Shown: positions 50,797 to 60,258 of the stretch, piece by piece
Layout of the letters: every line of letters starts with the position of its first letter
Numbering within the stretch: the stretch's first letter is position 1
Assembly (NCBI RefSeq): GCF_026627255.1
Contig: NZ_JAPNLM010000021.1
Span: forward strand, 83,555 to 147,554
Length of the DNA stretch: 64,000 nucleotides
From: Streptomyces antarcticus
Lineage (GTDB): Bacteria; Actinomycetota; Actinomycetes; Streptomycetales; Streptomycetaceae
Direction of reading: 5' to 3'
The notes under the pieces: generated by a model
The model's database searches: none
Seen by the model: the letters and a program-made list of their open reading frames with translations, nothing else
Told to the model about the DNA's origin: nothing
Position numbers and translations under genes: made by a program

Positions 50797-51636
50797 ATGA
50801 TCGTAGTGACCGGGGCCACCGGGAATATCGGCCGGCCGTTGACGCAGGCGCTGGCCGAGGCGGGCCAGCAAGTGACGGCCGTGTCACGGCACACGGCGGC
50901 GGTTCCGAACGGCGTCCGCCACGTGCCGGCCGACCTGGCCAAGCCGGCCAGCCTCAAGCCCGCGCTGGCCGGTGCGAAGGCGCTGTTCCTGCTGCTGTCC
51001 GGCGACCTGCACGCCACTGGAGCCAACCCTGCCGACATCATCCGCGAAGCTGCGGCCAGCGGGGTCCGCCGGGTCGTCCTGCTCTCCACGCTGGGCGTGG
51101 TGACCAGGCCCTCCGGCCACACGCGGATCGCGATGCGCGCACTGGAGGACATGCTGCGGGAGTCCGACCTGGAGTGGGCCATCCTGCGGCCGGGCGGCTT
51201 CGCCTCCAACGCCCTGTGGTGGGCCGAGTCCGTCCGCGCGCAACAGGTCGTCGCCGCGCCCTTCGGCGACGTCGGAGTGCCGATCATCGACCCGGCGGAC
51301 ATCGCCGCGGTCGCGGCAGCCTGCTTGCTGGATGACCGGCACACCGGCACCGTCTACGAGCTGACCGGCCCGGAGGTGATCACTCCGCGCCAGCAGGCGG
51401 ACGCTATCGCCTCCGCGCTGGGCTCGCCAGTGAGGTTTCACGAGCTCACCCGCGACGAGGCCAAGACCGCCATGACCCAGAGCATGCCGGCGGAGCTCGC
51501 CGACGACACTCTGGACATCCTCGGCTCCCCGAGCCCGGCCGAGCTGCGCGTCAGCCCGGACGTCCAGCAGGTCCTCGGTCACGCCCCGCGGCCCTTCGCC
51601 GACTGGGCCGCCCGCAATGTCGCCGCGTTCCGCTGA
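50797..51636 (+). CDS. NmrA-type NAD(P)-binding reductase
   Basis: 279 aa. Begins MIVVTGATGNIGRPLTQALA with the atypical-SDR GxTGxxG motif; RVVLLSTLGVVTRPSG and an NmrA-type C-terminal region follow. No YxxxK catalytic pair is evident. Members are quinone/azo reductases or redox sensors. AAGGAG precedes ATG 50797. Very likely controlled by the divergent HxlR regulator, a common arrangement for electrophile/quinone stress. Confidence 0.88.
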   Translation: MIVVTGATGNIGRPLTQALAEAGQQVTAVSRHTAAVPNGVRHVPADLAKPASLKPALAGAKALFLLLSGDLHATGANPADIIREAAASGVRRVVLLSTLGVVTRPSGHTRIAMRALEDMLRESDLEWAILRPGGFASNALWWAESVRAQQVVAAPFGDVGVPIIDPADIAAVAAACLLDDRHTGTVYELTGPEVITPRQQADAIASALGSPVRFHELTRDEAKTAMTQSMPAELADDTLDILGSPSPAELRVSPDVQQVLGHAPRPFADWAARNVAAFR

Positions 51637-51649
51637 GACTGGTCGGCGC

Positions 51650-52127
51650 CGCTGGAACTGCTTTCGTGCTCGGCGCTGTACGCCGGCTTCGGCCTGGCGT
51701 GCGCGCTGAGCGGGACCTCCTTGCTCTACCACGGCGGTGACTGGTGGGCCTCCGGGTTGGGTGGGCGGTCATGGCGGTGGGTGCGCCGGCCCCGTTGGTC
51801 AGCGGAGCGGTGTTGCGGTACGGGTTGAGGCCAGCGTCACGGGTACTGCTCTGGGTGGCCTGCGTGCTGGCCGGGATCACCGCGTTCAGCCTGCTGATGG
51901 ATGTGATCACGCTGATGCTCGGGCAGGGAGTGGACAGCCGAGCCTCCGCTGCGAACAAGGCCCTCGCGGCGGTCGGGGCGGTCCTGCTCGCGGCCACGGC
52001 CCGGTCCGACCGCCTGCCGGCCGGTGCTGCTGTACGAGCGCCGTCCGCTGCACCGCAGCGCCTCCATATCGCGGCCTGGTCAGGGACGCCGGCCTTTGTC
52101 CCGTACGCGGTGATGAAGCCGGCCTGA
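51650..52127 (+). pseudogene. Decayed membrane-protein gene
   Basis: SALYAGFGLACALSGTSLLY then HGGDWWASG in one frame continues after a shift near 51755 as GWAVMAVGAPAPLVSGAVLR, LLWVACVLAGITAFSLLMDV and IAAWSGTPAFVPYAVMKPA in another. These are the helices of a DUF3995-like membrane protein. Start and C-terminus are missing. Confidence 0.55.
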
Positions 52128-52205
52128 GCGTGCGGTGGGACGTTCGCGGGGTGAACCACCGCGCCCGCTGCGCCCGCCACGCCGGCGGGGACGGGGGAAG
52201 AGGCC

Positions 52206-52469
52206 TCAGTCCTTGCTCTCGCCCGTTCCCACGACGTACGCGACGAGTGCTCCGGCGAACACGGCCCAGGCGGCCGCCGAAGCGCCCGCGGTGATCCAGG
52301 CGAGGATCCCGAGCAGCAGGGCGGCGAGGGCTCCGGTGGCCATTGCCCGGGGACTGGTGAGGAACGCCCACTGCCCGCGCCCGCTGCCGGGACGGCGGAA
52401 CTCGGCGACGGCCGTCCTGATGACGAGGGCGGCCACCACCAGGGCGATGCTGAGCAGGGTGATCCCCAT
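52206..52469 (-). CDS. Small membrane protein upstream-adjacent to katG terminator
   Basis: 87 aa with CGGAGG before ATG 52469. Three hydrophobic helices: ITLLSIALVVAALVIRTAVA, MATGALAALLLGILAWITAG and AAAWAVFAGALVAYVVG. Unrecognised family. Downstream of katG on the same strand but separated by a terminator hairpin, so probably a separate unit. Confidence 0.6.
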   Translation of the reverse strand: MGITLLSIALVVAALVIRTAVAEFRRPGSGRGQWAFLTSPRAMATGALAALLLGILAWITAGASAAAWAVFAGALVAYVVGTGESKD

Positions 52470-52551
52470 GGCGCGCGCCTCCGGTCGGGTCCGACGTACT
52501 GCACCGCAGTCTGCTCTGCTTCGTCGCGCCGGTCGATGCCGGGGGCCCGGT

Positions 52552-52584
52552 GCGCCGGTCGGCCGATGAACGGCCGGCCGGCGC
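52552..52584 (-). terminator. Terminator of katG
   Basis: A 14-bp stem (GCGCCGGTCGGCCG, one G-T pair) with loop ATGAA, 7 nt after the stop codon of katG. Confidence 0.75.
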
Positions 52585-52591
52585 GTCGGAC

Positions 52592-54799
52592 TCAGGCGAG
52601 GTCGAAGCGGTCGAGCCGCATCACCTTGTCCCAGGCGGCGGCGAAGTCGCGCACGAACTTCTCCCCCGCGTCCCTGGAGGCGTAGACCTCCGAGAGGGCC
52701 CGCAGCTGGGCGTGCGAGCCGAAGACGAGGTCGACGGCGGTCGCGGTCCACTTGGTCTCGCCCGTGACGGCGTCCCGGCCCTCGAAGACGTTCTCGTCGG
52801 CGTCCGAGGCCTTCCACTGCGTGCGCATGTCGAGCAGGTTGACGAAGAAGTCGTTCGTCAACACCCCCGGCCGGTCGGTGAGGACGCCGTGGGGAGAGCG
52901 CCGGAAGCCGCTGTCCAGGGCTCGCATGCCGCCGATCAGGACCGTCATCTCGGGCGCCGTCAGGGTCAGCATGGAGGCGCGGTCCAGGAGCAGGGTCTCC
53001 GGCGACAGCTTCACCCCGGCCCGCAGGTAGTTGCGGAACCCGTCCGCCTCGGGTTCGAGGACGGCGAAGGTCTCCACGTCGGTCTGCTCCTGCGAGGCGT
53101 CCGTACGCCCCGGTGCGAACGGCACCGTGATGTCGTGCCCGGCGTTCTTCGCGGCCTGCTCCACGGCCGCGCATCCGCCCAGGACGATCAGGTCCGCGAG
53201 CGAGACCTTCGTCCCGCCGGTCTGCGCACGGTTGAAGTCCTGCTGGATCTGCTCCAGGGTGCGCAGCACCTCGGCCACCTCGGGGAGGTCGTTGACCTCC
53301 CAGTCCTTCTGCGGCGCGAGTCGGATGCGGGCTCCGTTGGCCCCACCGCGCTTGTCGGTGCCGCGGAAGCTCGCCGCCGAGGCCCACGCGGCGGCGACCA
53401 GCTGGGAGACGGACAGTCCCGACGAGAGGACCCTGCCCTTGAGGGCGGCGACGTCCGCGTCCGAGACCAGCTCGTGGTCAACCGCGGGCACCGGGTCCTG
53501 CCACAGCTGCGCTTCGGGGACCCACGGGCCGAGGTACCGGGAAAGGGGTCCCATGTCGCGGTGCAGCAGCTTGTACCACGCCTTGCCGAACGCCTCCGCG
53601 AGTTCCTCCGGATTCTCGTGGAAGCGCTTGGCGATCGCGCCGTAGACCGGGTCCACCCGCATTGCGAGGTCCGTGGTCAGCATCATGGGGGCGTGCCGCT
53701 TCGACGGGTCGTGGGCATCGGGCACCGTGTCCCGGGCCGAGTCGTCCGTCGGGGTCCACTGCTTCGCGCCGGCCGGGCTCGTCGTCAGTTCCCACTCGTA
53801 CCGGAACAGGTTGTCCAGGTACCCGTTGTCCCACGTCGTCGGCGCGGAGGTCCACGCTCCCTCGAGCCCGCTGGTGAGCGCGTCGGCGCCCTTGCCGCTG
53901 CCGTACGTGTTCCGCCAGCCGATGCCCTGCTGATCGACGGGGCACGCCTCGGGCTCAGGGCCGATGTACTCGGCGCCGCCCGCACCGTGGCACTTGCCGA
54001 AGGTGTGGCCGCCGATGATGAGCGCGGCCGTCTCCTCGTCGTTCATCGCCATGCGCCCGAACGTCTCGCGGATGTCCCGGGCGGATGCAAGCGGATCCGG
54101 ATTCCCGTTGGGCCCTTCCGGGTTGACGTAGATCAAGCCCATCTGCACCGCTCCGAACGGACCGGTCAGTTCCCTGTCGCCGCTGTAGCGCGCGTCTCCG
54201 AGCCACGTGTCCTCGGGGCCCCAGAAGATCTCCTCGGGCTCCCAGATGTCCTGCCGCCCGAAAGCGAAGCCGAACGTCTTGAACCCCATCGATTCCATGG
54301 CGCAATTGCCGGCGAAGACGAGCAGGTCGGCCCAGGAGATCTTCCGTCCGTACTTCTGCTTGACCGGCCACAGCAGACGGCGCGCCTTGTCGAGGCTCGC
54401 ATTGTCCGGCCAGCTGTTGAGGGGGGCGAAACGCTGCGCGCCGGCTCCGCCGCCGCCCCGGCCGTCGGCGATGCGGTATGTTCCGGCGGAATGCCAGCTC
54501 ATCCGGATGAAGAGCGGCCCGTAGTGGCCGTAGTCGGCGGGCCACCATTCCTGTGACGCCGTCATCACCTCGAAGACGTCCTGCTTCAGGGCGTCGAGGT
54601 CCAGCGTCGCGAACTCCTTCGCGTAGTCGAAGCCCGCACCCATCGGATCGGCCAGAGGCGAGTGCTGGTGGAGCACCTGAAGATCCAGCTGATCCGGCCA
54701 CCAGTCCCGGTTCGAGCGGGGGCGAGTCGGCTCGGGGGTGGGGGCAGGGATTACCGGGTTCTCGCTGTCGCTTCCGGACACGTCCGTCCTTCTTTCCAT
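52592..54799 (-). CDS. katG: Catalase-peroxidase KatG
   Basis: 735 aa haem enzyme that removes H2O2. The distal site RMSWHSAGTYR provides Arg, Trp and His; the proximal ligand is in IGGHTFGKCHG; LIYVNPEG and RMAMNDEE provide the Tyr and Met of the Met-Tyr-Trp crosslink typical of KatG. A second, degenerate peroxidase domain follows (about 430-735). ATG 54799 chosen; a GTG six codons later sits behind AGAAGG. The 427-nt space (54800-55226) to the divergent Fur-family gene should carry its operator. Confidence 0.95.
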   Translation of the reverse strand: MERRTDVSGSDSENPVIPAPTPEPTRPRSNRDWWPDQLDLQVLHQHSPLADPMGAGFDYAKEFATLDLDALKQDVFEVMTASQEWWPADYGHYGPLFIRMSWHSAGTYRIADGRGGGGAGAQRFAPLNSWPDNASLDKARRLLWPVKQKYGRKISWADLLVFAGNCAMESMGFKTFGFAFGRQDIWEPEEIFWGPEDTWLGDARYSGDRELTGPFGAVQMGLIYVNPEGPNGNPDPLASARDIRETFGRMAMNDEETAALIIGGHTFGKCHGAGGAEYIGPEPEACPVDQQGIGWRNTYGSGKGADALTSGLEGAWTSAPTTWDNGYLDNLFRYEWELTTSPAGAKQWTPTDDSARDTVPDAHDPSKRHAPMMLTTDLAMRVDPVYGAIAKRFHENPEELAEAFGKAWYKLLHRDMGPLSRYLGPWVPEAQLWQDPVPAVDHELVSDADVAALKGRVLSSGLSVSQLVAAAWASAASFRGTDKRGGANGARIRLAPQKDWEVNDLPEVAEVLRTLEQIQQDFNRAQTGGTKVSLADLIVLGGCAAVEQAAKNAGHDITVPFAPGRTDASQEQTDVETFAVLEPEADGFRNYLRAGVKLSPETLLLDRASMLTLTAPEMTVLIGGMRALDSGFRRSPHGVLTDRPGVLTNDFFVNLLDMRTQWKASDADENVFEGRDAVTGETKWTATAVDLVFGSHAQLRALSEVYASRDAGEKFVRDFAAAWDKVMRLDRFDLA

Positions 54800-55226
54800 A
54801 TCGGTGGTCCCGCTGCCGACCGTCCGCCCCCGGCGCCGCCTGAACGGCGCCGATGACCGGGAGCGTGTCGGCGCGTCCGTATAGTCGCGCACCGGAGAGC
54901 CCACTGCCGCGAGAACACGCGGGGTGCTTCCCCATCACCGGCAGTCGAAATCCAGATCGGGCCCCGGCGGGCCGTCCGCCGTTCCCCCCGCTCTCCGGAA
55001 CTGCCGCCATGGATGGCATTGTCTGATCATCGCGACCTTTCCCGGCGGCAAGGAGCGTGCACACCGAAGTGGATTTGATGTCGAAGAAACCCGCGGCCTC
55101 CCGGTAATCTGTGCCTCCCTTTCGGAGAAGAGGCGGCTGGCTCGGCGCCATGCCGGTCAAACGCCGTCTCCGTCTCCGTCATCCAGTCATTCAGTCGTCC
55201 CGTCGAGCCTGAAAGGGTGAGCCGCC
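54800..55226. promoter_or_regulatory. katG / Fur-family divergent promoter region
   Basis: 427 nt without a gene between two divergent starts. The right end contains imperfect CCGTCT/CAGTC direct repeats (55160-55200) and the GAAAGGG site of the regulator. I cannot mark a Fur/CatR box with confidence. Confidence 0.45.
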
Positions 55227-55649
55227 ATGAGCGACCTGTTGGAGCGCCTGCGACGGCGGGGCTGGCGGATGACGTCCCAGCGGCGCGTCGTCGTCGAGGT
55301 CCTCGACGGTGACCACCTCCACCTCACGGCCGACGAGGTGCACGCCCGAGCGGCCCGGCAGCTGCCCGAGATCGCGCGCGCGACCGTCTACAACACCCTG
55401 GGCGAGCTCGTCCTGCTCGGTGAGGTCGCGGAAGTTTCCGTCCACGGCCGTGCGAAGCGCTTCGACCCCAACGCGCACCACCCGCACCAGCACCTGGTGT
55501 GCACCGGATGCGGCATCATCCGCGACGTCCGCCCGACCGTCACCCCGCCCGGCCTGCCGGCGCAGGAGCGGTACGGCTTCACGGTGTCCGACGTCGAGGT
55601 CACCTACCGCGGGCTGTGCCCGTCCTGCGCTCGCGATCTGCCGCGATGA
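55227..55649 (+). CDS. Fur-family peroxide regulator (CatR/FurA-like)
   Basis: 140 aa. Winged helix (LRRRGWRMTSQRRVVVEVLD, ARATVYNTLGELVLLGEV), regulatory-metal histidines in HLTADEVHAR and FDPNAHHPHQHLVC, and structural-zinc pairs CTGC and CPSC. Divergent from katG, which it probably represses until peroxide oxidises its metal site, by analogy with CatR/PerR. In many actinobacteria the regulator lies upstream of katG on the same strand, so this arrangement is a variant. Confidence 0.9.
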   Translation: MSDLLERLRRRGWRMTSQRRVVVEVLDGDHLHLTADEVHARAARQLPEIARATVYNTLGELVLLGEVAEVSVHGRAKRFDPNAHHPHQHLVCTGCGIIRDVRPTVTPPGLPAQERYGFTVSDVEVTYRGLCPSCARDLPR

Positions 55650-55669
55650 GCGCGGACGGCCGGGTGCGG

Positions 55670-56249
55670 GCCAGCAGGACCGGACTGTTGCCGAAGCCGA
55701 AGCCGAAGCCGAAGCCGAAGCCGAAGCCGAAGCCGAAGCCGAAGCCGAAGCCGAAGCCGGCGTCCAGTTCGGCCCAGGCCAGGACGGTGTGGTGACCGTC
55801 CCCGCCACTGTGGGCGCTGCGCTCACTGCCGTACTGGTAGAGGGCATTCACGAAGAGCCTGCGGCCGGCGGCGGGCGCGGGCGCAGGCACGTTTCTCAGC
55901 TGCAGGTATGTCTGGAGGGGTGCGGTGCGGGAGATGAGCTCGTTGAAGGCGAGCCAGGGGGTGCGACGCAGTCGCGGGGTCAGGCCGCGCCCGACGCCCT
56001 TGGCCGCGAGGAGGACCTGCCGCCAGGTCGTGGTCGCCAGGTAGGTCCCGTACGACGAAGGCACGGCGGCCACCCCGGCCACGGCTGGGTGGCGCCCTTC
56101 CACAGGGGGGCGGGGGGTCGCCGCAGCGCGCTGAAGTCGCGCACGACGACAGGTATGTCCGGGGCGTCGGTCGGGGCGGAAGGCGAAGTCGGTCGCGTCG
56201 TGCGGTGGCTGCATGACCACGCCAGCAGCGTGTCATGGACCACGGACAT
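55670..56249 (-). pseudogene. Decayed gene carrying an (FG)n-coding repeat
   Basis: MSVVHDTLLAWSCSHRTTRP type start (56249) and RDFSALRRPP in one frame, then GTYLATTTWRQVLLAAKGVG, TPWLAFNELISRTAPLQTYL and RRLFVNALYQYGSERSA in another: one protein of unknown family with a shift near 56080. Its 3' part runs into the hexanucleotide repeat, which would code (Phe-Gly) repeats. No intact version is in view. Confidence 0.5.
55691..55756. repeat. (CCGAAG)11 hexanucleotide repeat
   Basis: Eleven perfect copies. Codes Pro-Lys on the plus strand and Phe-Gly on the minus strand, where the decayed gene lies. Probably slippage-prone. Confidence 0.95.
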
Positions 56250-56557
56250 CAGTCGCAGCGGTGGCCGAGCGGTCGGCAGGGGAGCGGACGTCGGGAAGTG
56301 ACGGCCAGGGGCTGCCGTGATCGTTGGCTGTCAGCCCCAGAGATGCAGTCGGCGCGTCCCGCTGGTGGCCGTCCCGCTCACGCGTTACGTGGGCCAGCAC
56401 GAGGTGATCGTCGCGGGGGAGCGGGCCCTCTGGGCCGCCGCCCTGTGACCTCACACCGGCGGACGACACGGCAATTTCGGACATTTATACCCGTATCTGA
56501 CATGTCTGCATGCTAGGGATAGAGGGTAAGGATTCCTGAAACAGGAGGCATGCGACG

Positions 56558-56824
56558 ATGCGTACAACTCTTCTCCGTGTGACGACCGCGATGGGTGCCG
56601 CGGCAGTTCTGGCTCTCTGCGGCGCCGGCGCGGCCAGCGCCGACGGCGTGGGCAACGCAGGCATCGGGAACTCGGGCGTCGGCAACTCGGGCGCCTTCAA
56701 CGACGGCATCGGCAACTCGGGCGTTGCCAACTGGGGTCTGGGCAACGCGGGCGTCGGTAACACGGGCATCGGCAGCCACGGCATCGGCAACTCGGGCGTC
56801 GGCAGCTCCGGTATCGGCAACTGA
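56558..56824 (+). CDS. Small secreted GN-repeat protein
   Basis: 88 aa. CAGGAGG lies 9 nt before the ATG. Signal peptide with cleavage near GAASADG (about 28-30); the mature part is entirely pentapeptide-like repeats G-[IVL]-GN-[SAT]-G (about 11 copies), like the GN-rich repeats of mycobacterial PPE-MPTR proteins but very short. A surface or matrix role is inferred. Upstream (56250-56557) is a 300-nt region that is AT-richer near 56480-56520, with a possible promoter. Confidence 0.78.
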   Translation: MRTTLLRVTTAMGAAAVLALCGAGAASADGVGNAGIGNSGVGNSGAFNDGIGNSGVANWGLGNAGVGNTGIGSHGIGNSGVGSSGIGN

Positions 56825-56979
56825 CACGGGCTCACGGGCCCCGCACCACCGAGTCGCACGGCGGCGCGCCCGGCATCACCCGGGCGCGTCCCCCGGGCTG
56901 CCCGTTCCGCCAGCGGCCATCCCGGGGTGCATGGCGCCGAGCCTGGTTGGCTGTGGTCGGCAGCTCCGGGCGGTCAGAA

Positions 56980-57060
56980 CGAGCACGTGGCTGAAGGAGC
57001 TGTAGGCCTTGTCGCCCAGGACATGGTCAGGGCGGGCTGCCCCTTTTTGTGGGCGCTGGC
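56980..57060 (-). pseudogene. Transposase remnant (IS5-like)
   Basis: RPDHVLGDKAYSS, the segment around the second catalytic Asp of IS5-group transposases, followed by unrelated sequence. No more than about 30 codons remain. The surrounding 56825-57450 shows nothing else recognisable. Confidence 0.45.
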
Positions 57061-57452
57061 GGCATGCTGATGGGTGCGGCCGCCGCGATGCGGTCGGGGC
57101 CGGGCGGACCGGGAGCGCCCGCTGCGTTGGGCACGAATGGATGCCGGGACGAGCTCGGGGGCGCGGGTTCGGTTGAGGTGGTCGTCCTGCCGGGCCTGCT
57201 CGGACGCCGGACTGCGACCGGACCCCGCGGGCGGCGTCCCTCCCGGCTCGTGAGCACCTCCGCCTCCGCCTTCGTCCGTCTTCGCCCCCCGCCGCGGCCT
57301 CTGGGTCCGGGGCGGGTCCGGCTGCTGCGGATCGGCGGCCGGGGGCCTGGCTCGGCGACGTGGTGCCCGCGGGACATGTGCGCGGGTCCGGTGGCTGGGA
57401 ATGCCTCAGGGCCGGCCCCTGGTGGAGGTCAGCCCTGCAGTCCTTCCGCCGA

Positions 57453-57508
57453 CGGCCCCACGGCCCCACGGCCCCACGGCCCCACGGCCCCACGGCCCCA
57501 CGGCCCGA
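57453..57508. repeat. (CGGCCCCA)6 tandem repeat
   Basis: Six exact 8-bp copies (57453-57500) plus a variant. Eight is not a multiple of three, so slippage would shift any frame through it. Confidence 0.9.
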
Positions 57509-57533
57509 CGGGGGAGTGGGCATGGCTGCGCGT

Positions 57534-57797
57534 TCAGCGGGGAGTTCGGGCAGTCGCGAACGGGCGTTGACGGCATCCGGGACCCGGAGCAAAGGGAGTT
57601 TCGGAGCCAGCGTCGGGGTGCCAGGAGGCGACCCGTTGCCAGGCCCCCCCGTCGCTCCGCCGCATGAGGTACACATCGGGCCACTGCTCCCGGCTGTCGT
57701 CCAGAACGGCCTTGCCAGCGGCCTGGGCGATCTGTCCCAGCCCGACGACTTCCGCGCCCTCGGCCCTGAATGCGGGCGTTCTCCCGGCGGGCATCAC
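57534..57797 (-). CDS. Small ORF coupled to the receptor kinase
   Basis: 87 aa whose ATG overlaps the kinase stop codon (TGATG), suggesting translational coupling. FRAEGAEVVGLGQIAQAAGK then AVLDDSREQWPDVYLMRRSD reads like genuine protein for the first 60 residues; the tail is Pro/Arg-rich and may be shifted. Unrecognised. Confidence 0.42.
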   Translation of the reverse strand: MMPAGRTPAFRAEGAEVVGLGQIAQAAGKAVLDDSREQWPDVYLMRRSDGGAWQRVASWHPDAGSETPFAPGPGCRQRPFATARTPR

Positions 57798-60202
57798 CGG
57801 GGGGCGACGCTCCCGCTCGGCGCGGTCACCCAGCTGCCATCGTCCACGGCGTATACCGTCACGTTGTGGTTGACCGTGTCGCCGGCCCCGTCGAAGGCGA
57901 CGCTGCCCGTGACACCGTCAAAGGCGGAACGGGCCACGGCCTGCGGGAGTTTCGCCCGGGCATCAGGGGGGAGGGTGCCGCCGTTGGCCGTCACGAGGGC
58001 TCTGACCGCCTCGATGAGCGCCCAGGTCGCGTCATATGCGTAGGGGCCGTACCAGCCGGCCGCCTCCGGGTAGCCCGCCTTGCCGTACCGGGCCAGGAAT
58101 TCCCGCCCCGCCGCCGACTCCTCGGCGGGTGACCCGATGTTGGTCGCGAGGTCCCCGTCGGCCTGCGGGTTCGCCGTGAGGTACTGCTGGTCGAAGATGC
58201 CGTCGCCGCCCATCAGGGGCACGTTCACGCCCGCTTGCTTGAGCTGCTGGGAGATCGGCGCTGCGGTGTCGTAGTAGCCGCCGAAGTAGACGGCTTCGGC
58301 GCCCGAGGACCGTACCCTGTCGGCGAGGCCCGCGAAGGCGCGTTCCGCGGGATCGACCTGCTCGGTCCCCACGACGGTGCCGCCCAGCTTCGTGAACTCG
58401 GTCGTGAGACCGGAGGTGAGGGCGGTGCCGTGGGCGCTCGCGTCGTCGACGACGTAGAGCTTGGTCTTCTTGGCTTTGCCGTGCAGGTAACGGGCTGCGA
58501 ACGGCCCCTGGTGGACGTCGGTGGCGATGGTGCGGAAGTAGGTGGAGTGCGGACGGGACTTGGTGCCCGCGGCCCAGTCGGGGCCGAGCGTCAGCGCGGG
58601 ATCGGTGTTGCCCGGTGACACCGTCACGACGCCCGCCCGCTGGAGCGGTGGCACGAGGGTCTTGGCGACTCCGGAGTTGAGGGGCCCGACGACCCCCAGC
58701 ACCTTCTCGTCGGACACGAACCGGGCGGCATTGGGACCGCCCTTGGCCGGGTCGGCCCCGTCGTCCAGGGTTTTGATCTCGAAGTTCACACCGGGTACGT
58801 ACCGGGATTCATTGGCCGTCTTGGCCGCCAGGTCGGCGGAGTTCCTGATTCCGACGCCCATCGCGGACAGCCCGCCGCTCAGTGGTGCGTCCACCCCGAT
58901 CACCACCGTGACGGAGGAGGCACCTGAGCCGCCGGCCGCCTCGCGGCCGCGAGGCGCGTCTTCATCGCGGGCGAGGGTCCAGGTCAGGGCGGATCCCGTG
59001 GCGAGCGTGGCCAGCGCCGCGCCCAGGACCAGGGTTCGCCGGGTGAGGGCATGCCGCCGGCCGCGCCCCACCTCGGCCGTCGTCCTCGGCTCATGTGGGT
59101 CGTCGGCCGGAGGCAGGGGCACGGGCGGCCCGGTCGGGTCCTCCGGCGGGGTGTCTTGCCGGGTACCGAGGCGCGCGCCGGGGTCCACGGCGGTGGGCGT
59201 CCGCGGTGACGGCGTCGTCGACGGAGCCAACTCCAGCGTGGGCGCAGCAGAAACGTGCTCCGCCGCGTCCGGTGCCGGTACGGGTGCCGTCCTCGGATCG
59301 GACGTGCGGCTCGCGGCGGGCCCGTGCGTCTCCGGTCCGTTCCCCGGCGCGTCGGCCTGAGGCCCGGGCGGGCAGGACCGCAGCACTGACGCCAGCATCT
59401 CGGCCGCTTCCGCGGCCCTCACGCGCTGATCCGGGTCCTTGGCGAGCAGCGCGTCCAGCACGGGCGCCAGCGGGCCGGCGTGCAGCGACGGCCGGTGCGG
59501 GCGGGTGAACACGGCCACGGCCAGGGCGTGGAGTCCCTCTGCGTCGAACGGCGGGTGCCCCTCAACGGCGTGGTAGAGGGTGGCGCCGAGCGCCCACAGG
59601 TCGTTTGCTGGAGTCGGGCGCTTGCCCTCCAGTTGCTCCGGCGGCATGTATTGCGGCGTACCGATGACAATTCCGCTGTGGCTCAGCTTGGTCGTGGCGT
59701 CCGCGAGGTGGGCTATGCCGAAGTCGGTCAGGACGACACGGTCCTTGGTCAGGAGAACGTTGTCCGGCTTGACGTCGCGGTGGACGATCCGCGCCCCGTG
59801 TGCCTCGACCAGCGCGTCGAGCATGGCGGCGCCGATCTCGGCCACGCGCCGTACCGGCAGCCGGCCCCGGCTGCGAATGGCGGCGGCCAGGGACTGACCG
59901 CGGATCAACTCCATGACGATGACGGGGGCGCCGTGGTGGTCCACGACATCGTGGACGGTGATGATCCCCGGGTGGCTGAGAGTGACCGCCGCGCGGGCCT
60001 CACTGGTGAACCGCCGGAGCAGCACTGCACGGTCGCCGTCGTCCATACCCGGGGGGAAGAGAATCTCCTTGACGGCGACCTCGCGTCCGAAGAGGTGCTG
60101 GTCGAGGCCGCGCCAGACCCGGCCCATACCCCCCTGGCCGATGCGTTCGACCAGCTGGTACCGGCCGGCGATGAGTTCCGGATTTTGCTCGGTCACGGGC
60201 AC
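57794..60202 (-). CDS. Receptor-like Ser/Thr kinase fused to a periplasmic ligand-binding domain
   Basis: 802 aa. Kinase domain about 14-280: GQGGMGRVW P-loop, VAVKE Lys, IVHRDVKPDN catalytic loop, LTDFGIAHLA and a GTPQYMPPEQL activation-segment end. A Pro-rich juxtamembrane linker (280-395), one helix (TLVLGAALATLATGSALTWT near 405-425) and then an extracellular Leu/Ile/Val-binding-protein-like domain (445-790: VVIGVDAPLSGGLSAMGVGI, VGPLNSGVAKTLVPPLQRAG). The layout implies sensing of an external amino-acid-like ligand. Confidence 0.92.
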   Translation of the reverse strand: MPVTEQNPELIAGRYQLVERIGQGGMGRVWRGLDQHLFGREVAVKEILFPPGMDDGDRAVLLRRFTSEARAAVTLSHPGIITVHDVVDHHGAPVIVMELIRGQSLAAAIRSRGRLPVRRVAEIGAAMLDALVEAHGARIVHRDVKPDNVLLTKDRVVLTDFGIAHLADATTKLSHSGIVIGTPQYMPPEQLEGKRPTPANDLWALGATLYHAVEGHPPFDAEGLHALAVAVFTRPHRPSLHAGPLAPVLDALLAKDPDQRVRAAEAAEMLASVLRSCPPGPQADAPGNGPETHGPAASRTSDPRTAPVPAPDAAEHVSAAPTLELAPSTTPSPRTPTAVDPGARLGTRQDTPPEDPTGPPVPLPPADDPHEPRTTAEVGRGRRHALTRRTLVLGAALATLATGSALTWTLARDEDAPRGREAAGGSGASSVTVVIGVDAPLSGGLSAMGVGIRNSADLAAKTANESRYVPGVNFEIKTLDDGADPAKGGPNAARFVSDEKVLGVVGPLNSGVAKTLVPPLQRAGVVTVSPGNTDPALTLGPDWAAGTKSRPHSTYFRTIATDVHQGPFAARYLHGKAKKTKLYVVDDASAHGTALTSGLTTEFTKLGGTVVGTEQVDPAERAFAGLADRVRSSGAEAVYFGGYYDTAAPISQQLKQAGVNVPLMGGDGIFDQQYLTANPQADGDLATNIGSPAEESAAGREFLARYGKAGYPEAAGWYGPYAYDATWALIEAVRALVTANGGTLPPDARAKLPQAVARSAFDGVTGSVAFDGAGDTVNHNVTVYAVDDGSWVTAPSGSVAPR

Positions 60203-60258
60203 ACTCTAATCCTGCCGAGCCGGCCAGGTGTGAGAAGGGTGGCTCAATCACGCCGCAG

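Noticed and set aside
56558..56824. Chaplin or PPE-family protein
   Set aside because: No chaplin domain or PPE N-terminus; only the GN-type repeat is shared with MPTR proteins.
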